From assembly GCA_964472545.1 (NCBI GenBank), contig CAYYNP010000133.1, forward strand, positions 1 to 25,367: a stretch of DNA of 25,367 nt, given 5' to 3'. The position numbers and the translations under genes are program-made. Of this stretch, positions 1 to 6,838 are shown piece by piece. Source of the DNA: CAYYNP01 sp964472545 (GTDB lineage: Bacteria > Planctomycetota > Planctomycetia > Pirellulales > Thermoguttaceae). The notes below the pieces were generated by a model. The model did not search any database. It worked only from the letters and a program-made list of their open reading frames with translations, and was not told the origin of the DNA. Position 1 is the first letter of the stretch. Each line of letters begins with the position of its first letter.

Positions 1-1191
1 GATCAGCGCGAACTTCTCGTCGACCAAACGGTAGAAGCGGGTTCCTTTGACGGCCAACTCTTGCCCACCCGGCCCCTCGACCTGAAGCGCTCGCTTGCCC
101 TCAGCAACGATCTCTAATTGCCCCATCGAAACGCGGATCTGATCGGGCCGCACGACTTCCACGCGCGTGCCGGGGCCCAGCGTCAGTTTTGTGTTGCCGG
201 CCAATCGCACGGCCAAGGCGTTGGCCCCGCGGACGTCGGTCCGCAGCCAATCGCCCGGCTTCACCAGCATCCCCGTCGAGGCCGGCGTGAAGCGGCTGCT
301 CATTACGGGCTTGACGGACGTGATCCCCTGGGCGTCGGTCACTTTGCCCACGCGGCCGTCTTCGGTCAGCGTGTCGCCGACGACGAACAGGCTCTCGTCG
401 ATCGGCTCGTCCCGGGCGACCACGTCGATGGTGCCGATCGGCTTCACCAGGCCGTTCCGGTCCCACTTGGCCTCCAGCCGGCAGAGCGCCAACGACTCGG
501 TGTTGACCAGCGCTTCGAGCAAGATCTTGCCTTCCGCCGCGGCGAGTTGCGTACGATAGAGATGGCAAGTTTCCCCGTCGTGTTCGACCTTTTCGACGGG
601 TTGGCTCTTGGCGAGCGTCTCGTCGTCGGCCAATTCGGCCAATTTGGTCCCCAGCAACGCCAGCGGTTTGAGCGCCGAGTGTTTCTCGCCGCCAAAGTAC
701 GGCGACTTGGCGGAGGCGGCCCGATTGGCCTTCTCGTCGACCAGCCACATCCGATCCCCACGGGCAATGCGGTACGTGCCGTCGGTATGGTCCCAGCGGA
801 GCACTCCCGGCTGCGCAGCCCAAATCGTCTCGGTCCGATCGTCGACGGTGATCTCCAAACGCAACGAACTCACCGCGGCAAACTTGTCCAGCACGCTGCC
901 CAACGCCGTGGCCGAATCGTCGGTTGCCTTTCCGGTGAAGAACAACGTAACGGCAATAATCCCCGCTGCGGCCGTCGCCGCCAGGGTACGCATGGCTATG
1001 ACAAACATTCGACGTTTCCTTGCTGGAAGTTGTGGGGAAGGCGACGGCGAAGACTCCGCCTGAAAGACCTCGGCCGACCGCTCGGCCAGCCGCGCGAGGA
1101 ACTCCTCGTCGGGCGGCGGGGCGTCGGCGTCGACGGCCTCTAGCCAGGTGGCCATCTGCCGTTCGTCCGGATTGTGGTCTTCAGGTTTCAT
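1..1191 (-). CDS. FecR-domain membrane protein, likely anti-sigma/sensor partner (3' part outside window)
   Basis: The frame is open from an ATG at 1191 to the left edge, giving 397 visible residues without a stop. Residues 1-55 are hydrophilic and acidic. One membrane segment follows at about 62-85 (ending IIAVTLFF). Residues about 95-280 resemble the LolA/RseB-like fold often seen in planctomycete regulators (start near LDKFAAVSSLRLEITVDD). From about 297 there is a FecR-type domain, with the pattern GDWLRTD, then LTLGPGTRVEV, then GTRF. The ATG overlaps the stop of the sigma gene by four bases (ATGA), so the two are translationally coupled. By analogy with FecI/FecR pairs, it probably binds and controls the sigma factor from the membrane; this is inferred from context. 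What lies beyond the FecR domain is unknown because the gene is cut. Confidence 0.75.
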   Translation of the reverse strand, partial: MKPEDHNPDERQMATWLEAVDADAPPPDEEFLARLAERSAEVFQAESSPSPSPQLPARKRRMFVIAMRTLAATAAAGIIAVTLFFTGKATDDSATALGSVLDKFAAVSSLRLEITVDDRTETIWAAQPGVLRWDHTDGTYRIARGDRMWLVDEKANRAASAKSPYFGGEKHSALKPLALLGTKLAELADDETLAKSQPVEKVEHDGETCHLYRTQLAAAEGKILLEALVNTESLALCRLEAKWDRNGLVKPIGTIDVVARDEPIDESLFVVGDTLTEDGRVGKVTDAQGITSVKPVMSSRFTPASTGMLVKPGDWLRTDVRGANALAVRLAGNTKLTLGPGTRVEVVRPDQIRVSMGQLEIVAEGKRALQVEGPGGQELAVKGTRFYRLVDEKFALI

Positions 1192-1775
1192 CGTTGGGCC
1201 CTCGCCTGAGGGTCGTGGGAACCGGTGGCCGTTTTGGCAAACGCCCGGCGAAACGCCCGACGCGCCCGGGCCAACTTCGATCGGACCGCCGCCGCGGAGC
1301 ACTGCTGCTTGGCGGCGATCTGATTCGCCGTGGCCCCGTCACAGTACTTGGCCGTCAACAGGGTCCCGTAGTCGGCGGGCAATTCCCGCAGAACGCCGCG
1401 GACCGACGAGGCCAACTCGCCGGCCGCCAGGACCTCATCCGGGGGCGGTTCGCCGGCGTCGGGCACACAGTCGCCAACTTCCGCCGACGGCGCACGTCGC
1501 TTTCGCTTGCGAAAGCTCAACGCCACCTGGTTCCGTGCTATCCCGCACAACCACAGCCAGAGCGAGCCCCGCGAGGGGTCGAACCGTCGCGCACTGCCGG
1601 CCGCCGCCAGGAAGGTCTCCTGGACCACGTCGGCCACGTCGGCCGACTGCGGACCCATCAGGCGCGCAACCCAACGCCACACTCCACGAGAGTACTCGTC
1701 GTAGAGCATCCGCCAGGCCTCGGGCTTGCCACGTTGCAGGCCCGCGGCCACCTCGCGCTGCTGTGCGTCGTCCAT
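1188..1775 (-). CDS. ECF-family RNA polymerase sigma factor
   Basis: This 195-residue protein has the two-domain layout of extracytoplasmic-function sigma factors. Region 2 lies at about residues 20-90 (YDEYSRGVWRWVARLMG, then DVADVVQETFLAA, the core-binding and -10-binding helices). A basic stretch FRKRKRR follows. Region 4, at about 125-185, carries a helix-turn-helix (ANQIAAKQQCSAAAVRSKLARARRAF) that would read the -35 element. ECF factors redirect RNA polymerase to a small regulon, often in response to surface signals. The gene overlaps the FecR-type gene downstream, its likely regulator. No clear Shine-Dalgarno precedes the ATG, and no better start is visible in frame. The subgroup and regulon cannot be read from the sequence. 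Confidence 0.9.
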   Translation of the reverse strand: MDDAQQREVAAGLQRGKPEAWRMLYDEYSRGVWRWVARLMGPQSADVADVVQETFLAAAGSARRFDPSRGSLWLWLCGIARNQVALSFRKRKRRAPSAEVGDCVPDAGEPPPDEVLAAGELASSVRGVLRELPADYGTLLTAKYCDGATANQIAAKQQCSAAAVRSKLARARRAFRRAFAKTATGSHDPQARAQR

Positions 1776-2056
1776 AGGTGGTTGTTTCCGCCGCGGCGGA
1801 GCGGGAATCGCAGTCTACCGAATCAACAGGGGCAACGTCCCAATCGACAGCGATCCGCCCGGGCGGCACCTGATGGACGTTTGCGGCCGCGTTGGCGTTC
1901 CGCGTCCGTCGGGTGCCGTCATAAGGGTTTTGCGCGGCAGGGGTGAAATGTGTCGCGGATTCTGGGAAAACATACCTTTGGAGGGGAGTCGAGCAATCCT
2001 GAGTGGCGATTAGCCACTGGGAAGCCGCCACATGTGTGGACCGCGAGGTGGGATGC

Positions 2057-2062
2057 TACAAT
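2057..2062 (+). promoter_or_regulatory. Possible -10 box (TACAAT) for the sulfatase gene
   Basis: TACAAT matches five of six bases of the TATAAT consensus and lies about 175 bases upstream of the sulfatase ATG. No good -35 hexamer is visible at 16-18 bases upstream, so this is a weak call. Confidence 0.25.
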
Positions 2063-2090
2063 GGCCGGCAGAGATGACGACGAACAGGCC

Positions 2091-2212
2091 ACCACAGGGT
2101 ACACAGAGACCACAGAGAACTACTAGAACGGACGTTCTTCCCCAACAAGAGCACGTCATAGCGGACTCGACAGTCGTGTTCTTAGTCGTCTGCTCTGTGT
2201 GCTCTCTGTGGT
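2091..2212. repeat. Imperfect inverted repeat with CACAGAG motifs (MITE-like)
   Basis: The left arm (about 2091-2119) begins ACCACAGGGTACACAGAG. The right arm (about 2187-2212) ends GTGTGCTCTCTGTGGT, which is its near complement. The outer seven bases pair exactly and ACACAGAG pairs with CTCTGTGT. About 75 bases separate the arms. Similar CACAGAG-rich segments recur in genomes of many environmental bacteria, so this is probably a dispersed non-coding element. Confidence 0.6.
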
Positions 2213-2236
2213 TTGCCGACATTGCAGGAGAGCCCG

Positions 2237-3751
2237 ATGCGATCATCCCCCCCAAAAACCGTCTCTTTCGGCTGCTTATTGTCGATACTCACCGTTTGTG
2301 TCATGGCCGGCCCGGTGTTTCCGCCCGACTCACTCCCGGCAGCCGAGTTATCCGAGAAGCCCAACGTGGTGTTCATTCTGATCGACGACATGGGCTGGCC
2401 CGATTTGGCCTGCTACGGCCACGCGTTTCACGAAACGCCGCACATCGACCGGCTCTGCCGGCAGGGGATGAAGTTCACCGACTTCTATGCCGCCACGCCG
2501 GTCTGCTCGTCGACCCGCTCGACGATCCAATCCGGGCAGTACGCCGCCCGGACGGGCATCACCGACTTCATCCCGGGACATTGGCGGCCGTTCGAGAAGC
2601 TCGTCGCCCCGCCGATCGAGTCGGGCCTGCCGGCGTCGATCAAGACCCCCGGCGACGCGCTGAAGACGGCCGGCTATGCCACCGGCTATTTCGGCAAATG
2701 GCACCTCGGCCCCGAGAATACCAACGGCCCGCAGGTCCGCGGCTACGACGTGACGGCCCGCTCGTTGGGGGCCGACTATCGGGCGTGGCGCAAGTCGAAC
2801 CAGCGCGGCCCCAAGGCGATCGATCAACTCACCGACCAGACGCTCTGGTTCATCCGTCAGCATCGCCAGCAGCCGTTCTTCGTCACGCTCTCGCACCACG
2901 CCGTACACATCCCCCTGGAGTCCACCCCCGCCGCGCTGGAGAAATATCGCCGCAAACCGAAGCCGGCCGAGGGCGTGAACCACCCGGTCTACGCGGCGAT
3001 GATCGATGATCTCGACCGCAGCGTGGGACGGATCGTGGCCATGCTCGACGAACTGAAACTCGCGGAGAAGACGCTGCTGGTGGTCACCTCCGACAACGGC
3101 GGCTTGCGAAAGATCTACACCGGCATAGGCGAGGTCGTTTCGACGAACGCCCCGCTGCGCGACGAAAAGGGCACACTCTACGAGGGCGGCATCCGCGTGC
3201 CGCTGATCGTCCGCTGGCCGGGCGTGGTCGAGCCCGGCACGGTCTGCCGCGAACCGACGACCACGGCCGACCTCTTGCCCACGTTCTGCCAGGCCGCCGC
3301 GGCCAAGCTGCCCGACCAGCCGATCGACGGCTCGAGCCTGGTGCCGCTGCTGCGCGATCCGAAGACGCCGCTGAGACGCCAGGCGATCTACTTCCACTAT
3401 CCCCACTACCACCACAGCCGTCCGGCCGGGGCGATCCGCGCGGGCAAGTGGAAGCTGATCGAGTTCTTCGACGGTACGCCGCCGGAACTCTACAACCTCG
3501 AAGACGACGTCGGCGAGACCACCAACCGGGCCGCCGAGTTGCCGGAGTTGGCCGAGCAGCTTCACGGTCGGCTTGCCGGTTGGCGTCACGACGTCGGCGC
3601 CCGCATGCCCAAGCCCAACCCCAAGTACGACGCGGCCCGTGCGCAGGAGTGGTGGGGCCGGCGGACCAACAAGCCGCTCGACCTGGAGGCCATGGCCCGT
3701 CGATACGGCAGCCGGCAGAACGCGCCGGGGGAAAAGAAGAAGAGTCCGTAG
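2237..3751 (+). CDS. Exported sulfatase (arylsulfatase family)
   Basis: This 504-residue protein should hydrolyse sulfate esters, probably on a polysaccharide, outside the cytoplasm. An N-terminal signal peptide spans about residues 1-36, with a hydrophobic core around FGCLLSILTVCVMAG. The alkaline-phosphatase-like fold starts at NVVFILIDDMG with metal-binding D50/D51. The formylglycine site is C90 in CSSTR. KWHLG, SHHAVHIPL and TSDNGG follow, all typical active-site elements. The C-terminus (GKWKLIEF, then PPELYNLEDDVGE) is the usual sulfatase cap domain. The start was chosen because AGGAG lies seven bases before it, and the signal peptide begins there. The usual proline in the C-x-P-x-R modification motif is serine here. 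The PIG-L and NagB-like genes follow on the same strand, suggesting degradation of sulfated amino sugars. Confidence 0.93.
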   Translation: MRSSPPKTVSFGCLLSILTVCVMAGPVFPPDSLPAAELSEKPNVVFILIDDMGWPDLACYGHAFHETPHIDRLCRQGMKFTDFYAATPVCSSTRSTIQSGQYAARTGITDFIPGHWRPFEKLVAPPIESGLPASIKTPGDALKTAGYATGYFGKWHLGPENTNGPQVRGYDVTARSLGADYRAWRKSNQRGPKAIDQLTDQTLWFIRQHRQQPFFVTLSHHAVHIPLESTPAALEKYRRKPKPAEGVNHPVYAAMIDDLDRSVGRIVAMLDELKLAEKTLLVVTSDNGGLRKIYTGIGEVVSTNAPLRDEKGTLYEGGIRVPLIVRWPGVVEPGTVCREPTTTADLLPTFCQAAAAKLPDQPIDGSSLVPLLRDPKTPLRRQAIYFHYPHYHHSRPAGAIRAGKWKLIEFFDGTPPELYNLEDDVGETTNRAAELPELAEQLHGRLAGWRHDVGARMPKPNPKYDAARAQEWWGRRTNKPLDLEAMARRYGSRQNAPGEKKKSP

Positions 3752-3790
3752 TGGAGATCTTGATGCCTCTGGACGATGTCGCACGGAGGC

Positions 3791-3796
3791 TATATA
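3791..3796 (+). promoter_or_regulatory. Possible -10 box (TATATA) before the PIG-L gene
   Basis: TATATA stands out in this GC-rich 130-base gap, about 86 bases before the PIG-L start. No -35 box is convincing. If real, the PIG-L and NagB-like genes have their own promoter apart from the sulfatase. Confidence 0.22.
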
Positions 3797-3881
3797 ACCG
3801 GGCACTATGAGACGGTGGGCGTCTGTTGCTGTTCGCATGCGCCACGGAATTCACGCGAATCCTGCGACTGCGTTGACACGG

Positions 3882-4682
3882 ATGAGCCAAACCGAAAACA
3901 ACCGACGCGTGCTGGCCCTGATGGCCCATCCCGACGACGCGGAGTTTCTTTGTGCGGGCACGTTGGTGCGGCTGGCGGAGACCGGCTGGGACGTGCACAT
4001 CGCCACGCTTACGCCGGGGGATTGTGGCACGACCAGCGAAACGCCCGAGGCGATCTCCGCCCGGCGGACCGGCGAGGCGCGCAAGGCGGCGGCGCTGATC
4101 CGTGCGGAATATCACTGTCTCGACGAACGCGACGGGCTGGTGGTTTACGACAAGCCGACGTTGCGGAAGACGATCGATCTCGTGCGGCGCGTGGCCCCGG
4201 CGTTGGTGTTCACGCACGCACCGAACGACTACATGATGGACCATGAAATCACCTCGGCGTTGGCCCGGGCTGCCAGCTTCATCTACGGAGCCCCGAACGC
4301 CTCGGCCGTTCCGCTGCGGGGAGGTTCGCGGGTGCCGTATCTATACTACTGCGATCCGGTCGAGGGCGTCGACACGTTGGGCCGTCCGGTCGTGCCGACG
4401 AGCATGGTCGACATCAGCGGCCAGTTGGAGAAGAAGACCGAGATGCTCGCCTGCCACGCCAGCCAGCGAGAGTGGCTGCGGGCGCATCACGGCACCGACG
4501 AATACATCGACTCGATGCAACGGCTGGCCGCCACCCGCGGCGAACAAGCCGGCGTGGCCGCCGCCGAGGGGTTCGTGCAACATCGTGGACACGCCTATCC
4601 GCGGAACGACTCGCTAAGCGAACTCGTCACAAAGCCGCGACCGGTGGTCGCGCCCGGAGAAGCAGATCACGAGGGGCCGTAG
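3882..4682 (+). CDS. PIG-L family de-N-acetylase
   Basis: This 266-residue protein belongs to the zinc-dependent LmbE/PIG-L family, which removes acetyl groups from N-acetylglucosamine-type substrates. The family signature AHPDDAE is at residues 15-21, with H16 and D19 as likely zinc ligands and D18 as the catalytic base. The second signature THAPNDYMMDHE follows, with H121 as the third zinc ligand. The length fits the family. The ATG at 3882 puts the first beta-strand (RRVLALMAHPDD) ten residues in, as is usual; in-frame codons further upstream (3807, 3837) would add an unlikely leader. No signal peptide is seen, so it acts in the cytoplasm. The last 17 residues (from about TKPRPVV) are encoded by one arm of an inverted repeat and are probably not part of the ancestral protein. 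The NagB-like gene follows after 61 bases. Confidence 0.88.
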   Translation: MSQTENNRRVLALMAHPDDAEFLCAGTLVRLAETGWDVHIATLTPGDCGTTSETPEAISARRTGEARKAAALIRAEYHCLDERDGLVVYDKPTLRKTIDLVRRVAPALVFTHAPNDYMMDHEITSALARAASFIYGAPNASAVPLRGGSRVPYLYYCDPVEGVDTLGRPVVPTSMVDISGQLEKKTEMLACHASQREWLRAHHGTDEYIDSMQRLAATRGEQAGVAAAEGFVQHRGHAYPRNDSLSELVTKPRPVVAPGEADHEGP

Positions 4683-4729
4683 CAATCAGTTGAAGCAGTC
4701 GTGCCGGCGCGACCACCGGTCGCGGCTTT
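4631..4729. repeat. Exact 22-base inverted repeat (REPIN-like), second arm also terminator-like
   Basis: Positions 4631-4652 and 4708-4729 are exact reverse complements, 55 bases apart. Each arm also folds alone: CGCGACC, a 3-base loop, GGTCGCG. The left arm is inside the end of the PIG-L gene. The right arm is followed by a run of five T and then by the ribosome-binding GGGAG of the NagB-like gene, so it also resembles an intrinsic terminator or attenuator. A related element with the same first 14 bases lies at 7345-7380. Confidence 0.8.
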
Positions 4730-4743
4730 TTGGGAGAACGACG

Positions 4744-5676
4744 ATGCCTCGAGCGATTAGCAAAGTCGCACCGACGTGGTGGGACTATACGACGTTGGAC
4801 GACGAGATCCTCCGCGATGCGGCCGGCCTGAGCGTCGACGACCTCGAACAACTCACCCGCCCAGGCTTCCGCGTGGTGATGTACGACACGCTGGAGGACT
4901 TCTATTTGGCCGAGGCGTTGGAGTATATCGAGGCCTGGCGGCAATCGACCGACGACAACCCGGCGGGGATCTGCGGCCCGATCGGCCCGACCGAACAGTT
5001 GCCGCTGGTCGCCCGGCTGGTCAACGCGTTGGATTTGGACGTCCGCGGGGCCCATTTCTGGGGCATGGACGAATGGGTCGACGAACAGGGCCAGCCGGTT
5101 CCCACGTCGCACCCGCTCTCGTTCGCCAAGGCCGACATGCAGCTCTGCTTCAACCGGATTCGGCCGGAGTTGCGAATGCCCGAGTCGCACTTGCACTTTC
5201 CCACCGGCGATTTGGACACCTACAGCCGCAGCTTCGACGAGGTCCGCTGCGTGGTGATGCAAGGTGGCCAGGGCGAGGTGAAGCACTGGGCGTTTAACGA
5301 CCCGCCGCGGCGCGAAGGGCCGTGTGCGGATGCACCGCCCTTGCCCGCAGAGTATCGCGAACTGGCCACGCGCGTGACCGACCTGCATCCGATGACGATC
5401 ATCCAGAATGCCCGCACCTCCGGCGGCGGGCAGGTGGCGCTGGTGCCCACCCGGGCGGCAACCGTCGGCCCGGTGGAGACCTGGAAGGCCGAGCGGGTCT
5501 CGATCTGGCAGGCCGGCTGCCACGACAACGCCTTCGGCATGCGGCTGACGGCGTGGATGATCGCCAAGGGCCTGCCCGACGCCTCCGTGCCGATGTCGCT
5601 GTTGGCCGAGCATCCGAACGTACAGTTCAACTACTATCGGCCGGGTATCGGTTCGGTCGACGCGGAGATGCACTGA
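4744..5676 (+). CDS. NagB-like glucosamine-6-phosphate deaminase/isomerase family protein
   Basis: This 310-residue cytoplasmic protein resembles the NagB/6-phosphogluconolactonase superfamily, whose NagB members turn glucosamine-6-phosphate into fructose-6-phosphate and ammonia. The phosphate-binding segment is GPIGPTEQLPLVARL (residues 79-92). The GMDEW motif carries D109, equivalent to Asp72 of E. coli NagB. The loop GGQGEVKHWAFNDPP (174-188) aligns without gaps to GGVGNDGHIAFNEP. There H181 matches His143, but V179 replaces Asp141 and D186 replaces Glu148. Activity may therefore differ from the classical enzyme. The start at 4744 follows a GGGAGA ribosome site. Adjacency to a PIG-L deacetylase is meaningful, because some bacteria fuse NagB and PIG-L domains in one protein. 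Confidence 0.75.
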   Translation: MPRAISKVAPTWWDYTTLDDEILRDAAGLSVDDLEQLTRPGFRVVMYDTLEDFYLAEALEYIEAWRQSTDDNPAGICGPIGPTEQLPLVARLVNALDLDVRGAHFWGMDEWVDEQGQPVPTSHPLSFAKADMQLCFNRIRPELRMPESHLHFPTGDLDTYSRSFDEVRCVVMQGGQGEVKHWAFNDPPRREGPCADAPPLPAEYRELATRVTDLHPMTIIQNARTSGGGQVALVPTRAATVGPVETWKAERVSIWQAGCHDNAFGMRLTAWMIAKGLPDASVPMSLLAEHPNVQFNYYRPGIGSVDAEMH

Positions 5677-5679
5677 CGC

Positions 5680-6063
5680 ATGAGCGAGGACCCTACCGCC
5701 GTCAATCCTTACGTCTCGCCCGAGACCCGGCGTCTGCAAGACGAGTCGGACACCGGCTTCTCCTGGCGCGTGGTGGCGTTTGCCGTGCTGGCGGTTTGGG
5801 GGACGTGCGCGACTTGTGCGGGGATGGTCGAGCTTCTGGCGGGAGTTGGGGCGGCCGGAACCGCCGGGGGCGTCTTTCCTTGGGAGGACTTCCCGCGCCT
5901 GTGGCTGATTCTCAGCGGCGCGTCGGCCGTCGTGGGAGGGCTGTTCTGGATCGCGGCCGCCGGCGCGAGCTTCGACCGCCAATGGCCCCCCGCCATCCTC
6001 ACTTCGCTGCTGGGCCTACCCCTGCACGCCGCCTTCCTCTACCTCAACCTCATCCACCTCTAA
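5680..6063 (+). CDS. Small membrane protein of unknown function
   Basis: This 127-residue protein was not recognised. It starts three bases after the stop of the NagB-like gene and is probably co-transcribed with it. The N-terminus is hydrophilic and holds the NPYVSPET motif often found near the start of small planctomycete membrane proteins. Three hydrophobic segments follow: about residues 29-55 (VVAFAVLAVWGTCATCAGMV), 71-92 (LWLILSGASAVVGGLFWIAAAG) and 103-126 (AILTSLLGLPLHAAFLYLNL). It is probably an inner-membrane protein. No catalytic motif is visible. Confidence 0.65.
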   Translation: MSEDPTAVNPYVSPETRRLQDESDTGFSWRVVAFAVLAVWGTCATCAGMVELLAGVGAAGTAGGVFPWEDFPRLWLILSGASAVVGGLFWIAAAGASFDRQWPPAILTSLLGLPLHAAFLYLNLIHL

Positions 6064-6064
6064 T

Positions 6065-6104
6065 CACTCCCCACTCCGCACTCCCCACTCCGCACTCCCC
6101 GCTC
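6065..6104. repeat. 14-base tandem repeat at the end of the Rieske gene
   Basis: CACTCCCCACTCCG is repeated twice exactly (6065-6078, 6079-6092) with a third, partial copy to 6104. It fills the space between two convergent genes and reaches into the stop codon of the Rieske gene (6103-6105). Confidence 0.8.
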
Positions 6105-6435
6105 AACCCGCGTCTTCCTCACGCCGCTCCGGCACTCTCACCCACACCTCGCCTCCCGCGATTCGAACCTCGAACGTCTCGGCCCTCAGCCGACTAGAAT
6201 CCGGACAGGTTCCGTCGTCCAACCGGAAGGCCCAGAGGTGGCGATCGCAGATGACCGTGCCGTCAGCAACGTCGCCGGTCCCCAGCGGGGCGCCCATGTG
6301 AGGACAGACATCGTTCAGCGCATAGTAGTCACCCTCCCAGCAGAACACGCTCACGCGCCGGTCGCCGACGACGACCGTTTTGCTTTGGCATTCGGGGATT
6401 TCCCCAACTTTGGCAACCGCCAGGAATCCATCCAC
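6103..6435 (-). CDS. Rieske [2Fe-2S] ferredoxin-like protein
   Basis: This 110-residue protein is a stand-alone Rieske domain, similar in size to NirD and to dioxygenase ferredoxin components. The two cluster-binding boxes are CPHMGAPLGTG (C and H, about residues 44-46) and CDRHLWAFRLDDG (C and H, about residues 64-67), giving the Cys-x-His and Cys-x-x-His ligand set. There is no signal peptide, so it should be a cytoplasmic electron carrier. The start is a GTG at 6435, preceded by CGGAG at a good distance. It stands alone, convergent with the small membrane protein gene, and no oxygenase or reductase partner is present to show its electron acceptor. Confidence 0.9.
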   Translation of the reverse strand: MDGFLAVAKVGEIPECQSKTVVVGDRRVSVFCWEGDYYALNDVCPHMGAPLGTGDVADGTVICDRHLWAFRLDDGTCPDSSRLRAETFEVRIAGGEVWVRVPERREEDAG

Positions 6436-6838
6436 GGTTCAGCTCCGGTCCTGTCTGCGGGAGACGGCCCCCTGGAAAGGGGTAAAAAACCGACGAGATG
6501 CGCTGCCGGCAGACACCCTAAGTCATTCTCTCCCAACATTCTAGATGAAAGCCGGGCTGCTGTGTACTGCGCCGCGGCGGTTGCCTAAGGGCCTCTTGCC
6601 GCCGGCGCGCCGTGGTGGAAAGGCGACACTGGAATTGCACCGATGTGCTGGTCGTTGGTAAGATAAACTGTGTGGCCATGGGAGGTTAGCCTGTCTGACG
6701 AGCCCAGGGCCGGTGTTTGGCACGCGGGTTGCAAAAACACCCGTTGAAACTCGTGCCGGATCGTGCAATCGGCTCTGCTATCCGGCCGGCGAGGGGTTTT
6801 TCCGGCAACCCGGGTCCGTTAGAAGAAGAGGTAACCAG
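6436..6838. other. Divergent intergenic region without recognised genes
   Basis: About 400 bases lie between the Rieske gene (minus) and the tandem-repeat protein gene (plus). No frame has a ribosome site, a protein family motif or consistent codon use. It must hold promoters for both neighbours, but no convincing -35/-10 pair was found. A short CCCCTGGAAAGGGG hairpin lies at about 6469-6482. Confidence 0.4.

Larger units (their letters stand above)
1776..2236. other. Divergent intergenic region between sigma factor and sulfatase
   Basis: This is 461 bases between two divergent genes. No convincing coding frame is seen on either strand. It should hold promoters for both genes. It contains a -10-like TACAAT on the plus strand at 2057-2062 and an imperfect inverted repeat of the CACAGAG type at 2091-2212, described separately. 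The right arm of that repeat ends only 24 bases before the sulfatase start. Confidence 0.5.

Noticed and set aside
2348..3838. Minus-strand frame of 496 codons opposite the sulfatase.
   Set aside because: The sulfatase has all its active-site motifs on the plus strand; the opposite frame is a low-complexity shadow.
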